From positions 1 through 64,000 of the forward strand of contig JAEUWP010000176.1 in the NCBI GenBank assembly GCA_018524725.1: DNA of 64,000 nt, written 5' to 3'. A program made the translations under genes and the position numbers. Position 1 is the first letter of the stretch, and every line of letters begins with the position of its first letter. This document shows, piece after piece, positions 1 to 8,858 of the stretch. The notes below the pieces were generated by a model. That model had not been told where the DNA came from and searched no databases. It saw only the letters and a list, made by a program, of their open reading frames with translations. Origin of the DNA: Podaxis mareebaensis. Its lineage: Eukaryota; Basidiomycota; Agaricomycetes; Agaricales; Agaricaceae.

Positions 1-551
1 TACCAAGCGTAGCCGAGCAAAATACCCCAGAATAATGAATAATTTCCTTCATACAATAAATGTGTGACAGGCTGGAGAGCACATCAGGACCCAGTCAACA
101 TTCAATCGATGGAAGTTAGACCATGTCCCTCTCGGCAACGGTACTCTGTGAAGATATATCGTCGTTGTCGCGGGTTCAACCCGCACAGGTAGAATTTCAG
201 AGTCCAGGACCACTCATCAGGGTCTATTGTTGGATTCGGATATCACATCCTTGATGAACGCGGTAAATAATACTGAGGAAAGTTGCAATCTTCGCGGAGT
301 CATTTATTATTGCTAAATCTTTATCGACCGAGTTTCATGTCTATATTTCGATACCTTCCCATTACTTGAGTTCGTCGTGAGACTTGGCGAGTTGACTGAG
401 GGTGTGATAGAATCTGATAGAACGTGGTACTAGATCAGACATGTCGCCAAGATATATATACAGTGTGCATCTGTGCACCTCTCAAATCCCGCAAGTTTCA
501 CATTATTTCGTAGGGGAACTAACACGGTTTACCGTTCGAACTCATTTGACC
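1..551. other. Intergenic flank, no gene seen
   Basis: No frame gives a convincing protein. It is the left flank into which the gypsy element inserted; the sequence that once continued it resumes at 8670. A short GGTTCAACCCG box near 174 was checked as a possible tRNA B box and did not hold up. Confidence 0.6.
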
Positions 552-556
552 TTCTA
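552..556. repeat. Target site duplication, left copy (TTCTA)
   Basis: The five bases TTCTA directly abut the outer end of the left LTR and recur directly after the right LTR. A perfect 5 bp duplication is the usual footprint of Ty3/gypsy integration and fixes both ends of the element. Confidence 0.93.
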
Positions 557-950
557 TGTTACGCTGTCTCCCTATAGAGGAACTACAGGTGAGGCGTACC
601 GCCGAGTAAGACTACTCGGTCTGAACACTCAAAGCTACGTCCTAAAGGAATAACCCTAGGATAGCGTAGGCTTATAGATGAGTGAGCGTAATGTGGGCAA
701 GAGCACGAGTGAACTTAATCACAAGAGAGTGCAACACACAATAGTCAAGATAACTCTGCCGAACTACTACAGTGAGGCGGGTTTAAATACCTACTACTGG
801 AGGCTGTATCTAAATACTCCCTACTGAGTGCGCGACTAGAACTATCTAATAGTCCAAGGCAGAACAGTAAACCAAGACTAGAAGTAACGGATACAATGAA
901 GGGAAAAAGAACCGACAAATATGAATCTCAAGAAAGGTTTCACCGTAACA
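557..950 (-). repeat. 3' LTR of left gypsy element
   Basis: The 394 bases match 8271-8664 at every position I compared except 930, which is A here and G in the other copy. The ends form a short inverted repeat, TGTTACG/CGTAACA. In element sense this is the downstream LTR, since gag-pol is on the minus strand. Confidence 0.95.
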
Positions 951-962
951 TTATCCCTCCCT
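951..962 (-). promoter_or_regulatory. Polypurine tract for plus-strand DNA priming
   Basis: On the element's coding strand the bases directly before the 3' LTR read AGGGAGGGATAA. A G/A-rich run touching the 3' LTR is the expected primer site for second-strand synthesis. The assignment rests on position and composition. Confidence 0.7.
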
Positions 963-1568
963 ATGCCTAGAAATGTCCCATTTCTAAATCCCTTGATCTT
1001 CTACGATAACCGTTTGCCCAACTACGCATTGCCGGTTGACGTCAAGCGAGTAGTGAGTCGTACGACGAGGTCTTTGTTGCCGCGGAACTGGGTCGGGAAG
1101 GAGAGCGTTTGGGTCTTCTCACTCAATACCTTGTCGCCCTCGTTGTCCTAAGATAAGACCGTTGTTTGGGAAGTACTGCGTGCTAAGTCATTCCGCTCGA
1201 CTTGGACGGAGTGTCGGAGAGGAGTGTGTAGATGCGGCGACAGGAGAATGAGGTCGATCGGGGCAATGCCAGCTGTAATGACCGCTGCGAGGACAAAACT
1301 GGCAGTGATACCACGTACACTGGAAAGTGATATGTCCTACGGCTCTGCATTTCCAACACCCCATTTCGTAAGCTCGTCGTACCGCTTCGGGGAGGAGGAG
1401 AGCGTCGCGGATGGAGAGAGTCCGATTGAGGATTTTTCTCCTCCATTCATAGACGTGGGCTATGGGGTTATAGCCGGTTTCGAGCGTCTCGACGAGTTTG
1501 TAGAGTGTGGGGAATCTTCAGACGTCAGGTCGAGCAGTGATGGGTGCTTCTCCTACCGCAGTGTATGC

Positions 1569-2246
1569 TCAAGGCACGAAGGGGTCGGGACAGTTATCGG
1601 GATCAAGATCGACTTCTTGGACCATCAGAGATTGATGAGGTCCGTAAGTGTCCCAATTTTCCGTGACGATTGAAGAGGACGGGCGGTCGACATCAGCGGA
1701 GATATGATGCCGTTGATTGAGGGCGGCTAGGAGAGCATGGGCTTCTCCTTGGTTGACTCGATCGATATAATTGAACGTGTTTTCTATGAGATGCACCGCG
1801 AATGTGATGCGATACTGGTCTCGGTGATCGGAGGGGGTATTGTACTCATGAGCGTGAATTCTTTCAGTGGCGTTCTGAAGATCGATCCATTGTTCGTGAC
1901 CTCGAGGTGGCGGTGGAACGACGGGGGTAGCGGACGGAATAGGGTAGAAGGGCCATTGCAGGACGGGAGACGGTTGAGGGCGTGGATAGGCTGGAGGTGC
2001 CTGAGGGGATAGTGGGAATGCGGCGGTACCTGTCCTTCGCGCGAAATAGAATGGGGGATTGTGGTGGACGCGAGAAGACCTGCTTCGAGAAGACGAAGAT
2101 GAGGTAGAAGATGCCGGAGACGAATTGTGTAAAGTTGAAGTCGGAGAAACGATAGAGGAATAAGGAACGCGAGGGTCTTCGTAATCAGAGGATAGGAGGA
2201 GTGCGGGGTCGGGGACGGTGTACCAAGTGTTACTGAGAGGCATGTT
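1569..2246 (-). CDS. 3' accessory ORF of left gypsy element, unknown function
   Basis: An ATG at 2246 overlaps the last codons of pol in another frame and opens a frame of about 225 codons ending at 1569. The first half is rich in serine and proline. The second half is more balanced and may be folded (around residues 140-200, including the stretch YRITFAVHLIENTF). I recognise no domain. Its place between pol and the 3' LTR is where some retroelements carry an extra gene, but there is no clear signal peptide or membrane segment to suggest an envelope protein. Part of the length could be chance, as the region is poor in stops. Confidence 0.4.
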   Translation of the reverse strand, partial: NMPLSNTWYTVPDPALLLSSDYEDPRVPYSSIVSPTSTLHNSSPASSTSSSSSRSRSSRVHHNPPFYFARRTGTAAFPLSPQAPPAYPRPQPSPVLQWPFYPIPSATPVVPPPPRGHEQWIDLQNATERIHAHEYNTPSDHRDQYRITFAVHLIENTFNYIDRVNQGEAHALLAALNQRHHISADVDRPSSSIVTENWDTYGPHQSLMVQEVDLDPDNCPDPFVP

Positions 2247-5200
2247 TCCATAGGACGAAGGTGATATTGAAAGGGAAAAGATGGTGTTTCTTTTTATATT
2301 CCCTAAGAATGCGTCCTGCATGTCTGGAAAGGTTATCTTCATTTTCCCACGTATTTTCGGCATGTGGCTGATTCTTCCATTTGACGAGGAATTGAAACTT
2401 CTTGCCTTTTTGCCTGTGGTTTAGAAGTGCTTCGATTTCGTACTCCTCTTCTCCTTCTACTAGTTCCAGTTGTGGTTCCGTCGTCGTTTGCCCATTTTGC
2501 GTTGTTTCTTGGTATCGTTTCAACTTGGAGGCATGGAATGTTGGGTGGATCTTCCAGGCGATGGGGAGTTTGAGTCGATACGTTACTGGTCCGAGACGTT
2601 TTTCAATGGTGAACAGTCCGAATCTCCTCGGCTTCAATTTCGACGATGCTTCCTTCGTTGCTAGGTTGGATCCATCTAGCCAAACTTTGTCTCCTTCTTC
2701 GTATTCTTCCGTTTTGCCCTGAGTCTTCTGTTCCTTTGATTCTAGGCATTGTTTGATATGGCGTCGTTCTTTGTCTATTCTCCGGAGGATGTTATTTGAC
2801 CCTGGGGTGTCTGTGGCGTCTAGGAGGGCGGGGACGTGTGGTGGGATGAAACCAAAAAGTGTTTTAAACGGTATAGATTGTGCCTCCCCGTGCGGCGACG
2901 AGTTGAATGAAAATTCAAAGAGGGGAATAAAATGCAGCCATTCCGATGGCGAAGAAGAACAGTATTTACGGAGGTACGTACCGAGTTCCTGATGCATCCG
3001 TTCAATCACTCCGTTTGTTTGTGGATGGTAGGCTGTCGTAAAGCGCATTTGTGTTCCGAGTGACGCGAAGAGCTGCTTTTTGGTGGCGGATGACCATCTA
3101 GGATCTCGATCGCAAAGGATTGTCTGTGGGAAGCCGAAACGATTGAAGACATGAGATAAAAGAAGATTGAAAACGTCATCACCAGAAATAGTCTTTGAAC
3201 AAGGAATCAGTATTACAAATTTAGAAAAGAGATCGATCACGGATAGAACAGAATCATGAGAGGAAATAGGGGGTAAGTCCGTAACGAGGTCTATAGCGAT
3301 GTGTCAGAACGGAACGGATGTGTCTGTCGGAGTAGCGGAGAGCAGAGGAGGTTTATTTGGGTGACGATCGACATTATGTTGTTGGCATGTAATGCAACCC
3401 TTGATGTAGTTTCGCACGAAGTCTTGCATGCCAGGCCAGGTGATTTCCATCTTGAGTCGTCGTAATGTTTCTTGAACACCAGGGTGTCCTACTAGAGGAT
3501 TGTCGTGGTGTTTTCGCAGGTATTCCTGTTTTTGTTCCAATGTGAGCGTTTCGACATTATTTACGAACAACGATGGGGGAAGAATAGTGGCTTCTTCAGG
3601 CGGTGCTTCTTGGGCTTCGTGATCCGGTCGTCTTGAGAGTGCGTCTGCCAAGACTAGGTCTTTCCCGGGTTTGTGTTCGATCCGAAAGTTGTATTCTTGT
3701 AGCTCGTGCCATGTGCGTACTTGACGACGGTTGAGTTTGTGGGAGTCCTGCCAGTACTTGAGGTTGTTATGATCCGAGCGTACGCGAATCGGGTGTGGTG
3801 AAGAAAGAATATAGTGACGCCAGTCCTCAAAAGCCTGTTTGAGGGCAAGAAGTTCTTGATCGGGCGTCGTGTAGTTCTTTTCTGCCAGGCTGAAAGATTT
3901 TGATCGGTATGCACAAGGGTGTTCATTGCCATTGTCGTCTTCTTGCAATAGTGCTCCTCCGGTGGCGAATTTCGAGGCGTCAGTTTCGATGATAAGGGGT
4001 TTGTCGAGATCAATTGTTTGAAGAACGGGTTCTTCAAGGAATTTCTGTTTCAGGGCATCGAACACGGTTTGCTGTTCTTTCGTCCATACGAAAGGGGTTT
4101 TGATGGAGGTGAGTTTGTTGAGGGGAGCGGCGAGCGTTGAAAAGGAGGAGATGAATTTTTGGTAGAAGTTGCAGAAACCTAGGAACTTTTTGATGTCGCG
4201 GGGAGTCTGAGGAGTTGGCCAGTCGCGGATGCCAGCGAGCTTATCTTGGGACATAGTGAGACGATTGTGGGAGACTTTAAGACCGAGGTATTTGACTTCT
4301 GTTTGGTTGAAGTGACATTTTTCCGGTTTCACGAAAAGGTCATTCTTGTCGAGTCATCAGAAGACTTCTTCAGTCATATTGTTGAGTTTGTTCGAATCGT
4401 CGCTGAAGATGATAATGTTGTCCATGTAGACGATGACGCCTGTCGCACCAGTCTTGCGAATCAGATTGCCGAAGATTTCGTCCATGAACGCTTGGAATGT
4501 AGCCGGACTGTTCGTCATCCCGAAGAACATTACCATTGGTTCGTAAAGACCGAATGGTGTTCTGAAGGCACCCTTCCATTGATCGCTGTCTTTGATACGA
4601 ATGTTGTTGTATCCTGCACGGATGTCGAGAGTGGTGAAATACTTTGCTCCTTTGAGACGATCAAGAATAGAATCGATACTAGGAATTGGATAGGCGTTTT
4701 TGACTGTGAACTTGTTGAGGTAGCGATAATCTTGAACGGGTCGAAGTTTGCCGTCTTTCTTTTGAACGAAAAAGAATGGCGCGGCTTGGGGTGACTTCGA
4801 GGGACGGATGTATCCCTTTTCAAGATTTTCATCTATAAATTTGCGAAGTTCAGCAAGTTCAGGTTCTGATAGACGATATAACTTCGGAGCTTCGGGTTTG
4901 AAATCTTCTTTCAACTCGATACGGTGGTCGCAATTTCGGGCCGGTGGGAAGCACGAAGCAGCTTTTTCTTCAAAGATACGAAGATACTTGTGGAATCTTT
5001 TCGGTACGAGTTGTCGGACATCTTTCTTTGGTTCGTCTTTATGATATTGTTGATAAAGCTTTTGAGCTTCCGAAGTTTTCGCGTTAATTGTCAATGCCAT
5101 ATGCGATAATTTGAATTCCCGGTCGATTGCGCGGAGAGCGCATTTGATTTTTCGTCGAGACGGAATGTCGATTCCTTGAGTGTAGTCTCCTGGATCGAAG

Positions 5201-5657
5201 TCTTCTTTGTCGGTGGCAGAGAAGATTTGCGAATTAATGGAGAGGGTTCCTTTCTTCCAATCGATGTCGGGATTCGTTTCTGTGAAGAAGGGAAGTCCAA
5301 GGATCATGGGTTTCTGTCCGATTTCTGAAACGTAGAAGCGGTGTTTCTTTGTTCGGGAGTCCGCTTCGACTTCGAGGAGGGCAGTATGGGTGATATTTCC
5401 TCCTTTGTTTAGGGATGAATCGGCGTTCTGGACAGGAATTTCTCGACGGAGTTTCGTAAGGGGAATGGAGTATTTCTCGATGAATCTTGGAGAGATGAAG
5501 TTGGCTTGAGTGCCGGAGTCAAGGAGAGCACGAGTATGAACAACGGATTTTTCGAGGTGAACAGAAATGGGTATTTTGAACGATAGACCTGCTGATACAT
5601 TCACTTCATTATTGTAAAGAGAGGAAGAATAAGACGTCGTATCCTTATCCTTCCCAT
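2230..5657 (-). pseudogene. pol: Pol polyprotein of left gypsy element (PR-RT-RH-IN-chromodomain), broken
   Basis: One reading frame spans the region but is cut by TGA codons at 4357-4359, 4354-4356 and 3304-3306. In order: aspartic protease with the DSG triad (about 5.5 kb), reverse transcriptase with its active-site motif near 4.42 kb, RNase H with DASK and SDHNN (4.0-3.75 kb), integrase with the HHCC zinc finger (about 3.5-3.38 kb) and the catalytic core including D, D and E (3.3-2.9 kb), then a C-terminal chromodomain (about 2.45-2.3 kb). The RT motif reads YMDN where the family has YxDD. Pol is in the -1 frame relative to gag and opens at the gag stop, so it was probably made by frameshifting. 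The family identification is secure; the product is not full length. Confidence 0.92.
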
Positions 5658-6758
5658 CTAAAAATCCTGCTCGTGTTCCTTCAACAAAACTGTAGCTAAA
5701 CGATTCAAGAGTGCGGTGTGTTCTTTCTTTCTTTCTTCTGCGTTGATCTGCATCGGGGCGGGGTACGAGGATGAAGGCTTTTTAGCCTGTGTGAGTTTTG
5801 CCCGAAGATGGTAGTTCTTGTTTCTGTTGCGACGTTTGGGGCATTGGCGAGCCCAGTGGTTCTTTGATCCACAGACGATGCATCTTCCCTCGGAGACGCG
5901 TTGTTTCTGCTTTTGGGTGAGAATCGCGCAGTTCTCGAAGTTCTCACCGAGGGGTTGATCGTTCTCATCTTCGGTTTCTACTTCTGTGATTCCTCCTTCG
6001 TCTTCTTCTACTGCCTCTTCCTCGCCTTTCTCATTAGACTTTTCCTCATCTTCAGTGTCGTAGTATTCACGACGTAGCTCGTCGATGTCCATGGGGACCC
6101 CTGGCGGTAGACGCTGTTGTCCATTTGTGTTGGAGTTCGAAAAGAAAGATGTTGGGGCGAAACGGTAATTGCGACTTCTTTTCATACGCATCTTCTGATA
6201 GCTTGTAATAAGGTCTGCCATGATTGTCTTCCATTCGGCGTACGTGGCGGGTTGTTGTGGGCATAACATAATTCGGTCGTACAAGTTCTCAGGTATGGCA
6301 TCTTCGTAAAGTTGCGCTTGGTGTCCGTCGTCTTCAATACCAGCTTCTTGAAGTAAGTAGTCGAAGCATTGGTTGAATTCGAGGATGTCGGTGTTGGCCA
6401 TGTTGATCTTCATTTTGCGTAACTGTTGAAGAGCTTGAACTTTTTCAGTGCGGGATTGGAATTGAGTACGAAGACCGTCAATGAATGCTTGCCATGTTCC
6501 GAAATTGTAGGAGTCGGTAGCGTGGTCGTATTTCCTGTTCAGGAATGAATTGCGGTAGCCAGCTGCTGTTCCTTCATAGAGACCTTGTAGTGCATAGAGG
6601 ATTTTCTTTTCGTTGGAGACGCCTGCATCAGTGCGGAAGTGTTGGGGGTGAGCTAAGAAAATGACTTTGAGTTGGTCTTCGAACGCTCTAAAACCAGAAG
6701 GTTTCCCGTCGTATTTTGGGGCGTCGGGAAGTTTACTGCCATTCTGTTGAGAGGTCAT
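5658..6758 (-). CDS. gag: Gag (capsid/nucleocapsid) of left gypsy element
   Basis: A 366-residue open frame starts at an ATG at 6758. The N-terminal two thirds look like a retrotransposon capsid, with helical segments and the tract around TAEKVQALQQLRKMK-type residues. An acidic stretch (about residues 225-270) separates it from a single zinc knuckle of CX2CX4HX4C form (CIVCGSKNHWARQC, about residue 293) followed by a basic tail. It packages element RNA in virus-like particles. Its stop follows a run of five T, and the pol frame continues from there in the -1 frame. The frame is undamaged. Confidence 0.9.
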   Translation of the reverse strand: MTSQQNGSKLPDAPKYDGKPSGFRAFEDQLKVIFLAHPQHFRTDAGVSNEKKILYALQGLYEGTAAGYRNSFLNRKYDHATDSYNFGTWQAFIDGLRTQFQSRTEKVQALQQLRKMKINMANTDILEFNQCFDYLLQEAGIEDDGHQAQLYEDAIPENLYDRIMLCPQQPATYAEWKTIMADLITSYQKMRMKRSRNYRFAPTSFFSNSNTNGQQRLPPGVPMDIDELRREYYDTEDEEKSNEKGEEEAVEEDEGGITEVETEDENDQPLGENFENCAILTQKQKQRVSEGRCIVCGSKNHWARQCPKRRNRNKNYHLRAKLTQAKKPSSSYPAPMQINAEERKKEHTALLNRLATVLLKEHEQDF

Positions 6759-7209
6759 GGCGCCAAGATTCAGATTCCGATTGGAGAGACTGCGTGGGCG
6801 ATTGTGTTGTTGCTGCGGGCGAAGTGGAGGTTGTTCGAGACTCGGGAACTGAAGGGGTGCTCAGTGTTCCTGGGTCGGAGTGGATGGGAGAGTTTGCCAC
6901 TGAATCGGTTCTGGAGATTGGCTCCCAGTGTCGAATTGTTCCTCCTCCAGGGTAGATCTCTGGGAAGGGGGGTGTGATGACAGTGCTGAGGAAGTTGAGG
7001 TCTCCTGCTTCGTAATAGAGCCAAGCAGGTGCGGTGGTACGTCCCGGGATCGGGTCTGTTCCACTGAGGCAGTGGAGGACGACTTCAGGGGGTCGGTTGT
7101 TCTGGATTGCGAGGCGGGGAGTGATGTGGGCATCTTCATTTGCGATGTAGAAGATCCGGTAGGAAGGGGCTTCGAAGAGGTATCGGGCTGCGAAGTCGAT
7201 TCCTCTCAA
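6733..7209 (-). CDS. Second 5' ORF of left gypsy element, unknown function
   Basis: An open frame of about 158 codons between ORF A and gag. It has no ATG at its upstream edge; it begins where ORF A ends, in the -1 frame, at a run of seven T. Its last codons overlap the start of gag by about 25 bases in a different frame. The first 70 residues look folded (tracts such as YLFEAPSYRIFYIANE) and the rest is rich in Ser, Thr and Pro. No domain is recognised. It may be the C-terminal part of an ORF A-B fusion made by frameshifting, or the two may be one gene split by a T-run length change. Confidence 0.5.
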   Translation of the reverse strand: MRGIDFAARYLFEAPSYRIFYIANEDAHITPRLAIQNNRPPEVVLHCLSGTDPIPGRTTAPAWLYYEAGDLNFLSTVITPPFPEIYPGGGTIRHWEPISRTDSVANSPIHSDPGTLSTPSVPESRTTSTSPAATTQSPTQSLQSESESWRHDLSTEWQ

Positions 7210-7841
7210 AAAAACTGCACAGCACTGGTGGCAGAGGCAACGGAGGATGTGGACCTTCTCAGTGATTTGGTTTGTCGTTCAGACCGACTCTGCGATCTTT
7301 CGGAAGATATGTGGGGGCCTGTTGATTGCGAGGGGTAGGTTGTAGTAGTAGGTGATGATGGTTGCTTTGTTCTCCAAAATTGGAGGGCCCGAACTAGGGT
7401 GTTGAACGGCTCCCGTGGTTTCTCTCCTTTAAAGGTGACGATAGAAAGTTTTAGTTGATCGGCTTCTTCAAGAGCCTCTTCGAGCGTGTCGATAGGTTGT
7501 TCTGAGAACTCGTTGAGGAGTTCGAATTGCCACTTGTAGCGGAGTTGGAAGTAAAGAGCTGGTTCTAGGTCAAGAAGGGCGGGGGAAGTTTGTTCGTAGA
7601 CGGTTACAAAGTCTAAAAGGTAAAGAAGAGTCGAGATATCAGAGGTATGGATAGAGAAGAAGCTAACTAAAGAAATGAGAGAAGGGGAATGTTCTTGTTT
7701 TTGAAGTTCCTGATATACTAAAGGGTTGTTAAGAGCTGAGTTATAGACCTCCTTGAGAGCGTCAACTCTTTGTTTCAGAAGCGGGAAAAGTTCTCGATAC
7801 GGATAAGGTTGCGAAGAAGAACTGGAAGCAGAACGAGACAA
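7206..7841 (-). CDS. First 5' ORF of left gypsy element, unknown function
   Basis: A frame of about 211 codons upstream of gag with no ATG anywhere in it, so it is either entered from an upstream frame, started at a non-ATG codon, or spliced. The middle is leucine-rich and predicted helical (tracts like LLYLLDFVTVYEQ and EEALEEADQLKL) and the C-terminus is Ser/Thr/Arg-rich, which could resemble a matrix-type or additional capsid-like region. I do not recognise the family. It ends in Phe-Phe-stop on a T7 run where ORF B continues in -1. Confidence 0.45.
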   Translation of the reverse strand: MSRSASSSSSQPYPYRELFPLLKQRVDALKEVYNSALNNPLVYQELQKQEHSPSLISLVSFFSIHTSDISTLLYLLDFVTVYEQTSPALLDLEPALYFQLRYKWQFELLNEFSEQPIDTLEEALEEADQLKLSIVTFKGEKPREPFNTLVRALQFWRTKQPSSPTTTTYPSQSTGPHISSERSQSRSERQTKSLRRSTSSVASATSAVQFF

Positions 7842-8270
7842 AGGTCGGGGCGGAATGGTGGTTAGAAAAGAAGTTTTACAAATTCAGGTTCAGATTGAGA
7901 AAGGGTGATAGGAGAACAAGTATAAAGAAGGACATTGTCAGGATAAACGAAGAAACGACTAGTTCTAGTGGAGAGGGGCGGATTGAAGGTGAGGTTGTTG
8001 ACGGGTTTGATGTGCCGGACGACGTAGGGAAGGTCGGCAAACTCGCACCGAGGGCGAAGGGCAGCAAGACGAGAGTGATGAGGACAAGGAGTCGGAATCG
8101 TGACTGACGATGGAGGATGATGAGAGAGAAGAGGGCGATGACACGAGACGACGTCGTGCAGAAGAAGAAGAAATGCAGTGCTGAAGTGATTCAGACGTGC
8201 GAGAAGAGAGCAGAGGATGATACATCGGGATGAGACCGAGCGTAGAGAGAGAGAGGTAGAGTTATCTTTT
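7842..8270 (-). other. 5' leader of left gypsy element
   Basis: The stretch between the 5' LTR and the first long ORF. It is rich in purine and TC runs. Directly after the LTR the element strand reads AAAAGATAACTCTACC, which does not start with the TGG expected of a tRNA primer binding site, so the priming method is unclear. Short ATG frames exist here but none links cleanly to ORF A. Confidence 0.5.
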
Positions 8271-8664
8271 TGTTACGCTGTCTCCCTATAGAGGAACTAC
8301 AGGTGAGGCGTACCGCCGAGTAAGACTACTCGGTCTGAACACTCAAAGCTACGTCCTAAAGGAATAACCCTAGGATAGCGTAGGCTTATAGATGAGTGAG
8401 CGTAATGTGGGCAAGAGCACGAGTGAACTTAATCACAAGAGAGTGCAACACACAATAGTCAAGATAACTCTGCCGAACTACTACAGTGAGGCGGGTTTAA
8501 ATACCTACTACTGGAGGCTGTATCTAAATACTCCCTACTGAGTGCGCGACTAGAACTATCTAATAGTCCAAGGCAGAACAGTAAACCAAGACTAGAAGTA
8601 ACGGATACAATGAAGGGAAAAAGAACCGACAAATATGAATCTCGAGAAAGGTTTCACCGTAACA
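8271..8664 (-). repeat. 5' LTR of left gypsy element
   Basis: 394 bases matching 557-950 with one difference. In element sense it is the upstream LTR and should hold the promoter. Confidence 0.95.
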
Positions 8665-8669
8665 TTCTA
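8665..8669. repeat. Target site duplication, right copy (TTCTA)
   Basis: A perfect match to 552-556, directly abutting the right LTR. Confidence 0.93.
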
Positions 8670-8858
8670 GCGCCGACCCCTCGGGAAAACCGTGGTTCTC
8701 GCTTCATTCCTCGGGTTGTTCACTCTGAAGAGAAGCGAAGTCTGGCTGCATTCCCATTCCACTACATGTGAGCAGTGAACAGTATCAATCCGACAACTGG
8801 GAAGAACAACAGAAGAAGCAAGCTAGTTATTATTATGTAGTTATGTGGAATCAAATCA

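Larger units (their letters stand above)
557..8664 (-). mobile_element. Complete Ty3/gypsy LTR retrotransposon (chromovirus)
   Basis: An 8.1 kb element with 394 bp LTRs starting TGTTACG and ending CGTAACA, and a TTCTA target duplication. Read on the minus strand it has a leader, two overlapping ORFs, gag with a CCHC knuckle, pol in the order protease, reverse transcriptase, RNase H, integrase, chromodomain, a 3' ORF and a purine tract before the 3' LTR. RT before integrase, plus a chromodomain, places it in the chromovirus branch of Ty3/gypsy. The LTRs differ at one position only (A at 930, G at 8644), so insertion is recent. Pol carries three in-frame TGA codons and an altered catalytic motif, so this copy would need proteins from another copy to move. 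Confidence 0.96.

Noticed and set aside
120..215. tRNA-like B box GGTTCAACCCG in a hairpin
   Set aside because: The arms around it do not form a 5 bp T stem with a 7-base loop, and no D arm, anticodon arm or acceptor stem can be drawn.
1224..1673. Plus-strand frame of 149 codons inside the left gypsy element
   Set aside because: It overlaps the antisense of the element's 3' ORF and the sequence before the LTR, and has no protein-like features.
4246..4794. Plus-strand frame of 182 codons opposite pol
   Set aside because: It is an antisense shadow of the reverse transcriptase; composition mirrors the coding strand.
7965..8225. Short ATG frame as the true start of ORF A in the left element
   Set aside because: It is in the same frame, but a TAG at 7965-7967 and a further TGA stand between it and ORF A.
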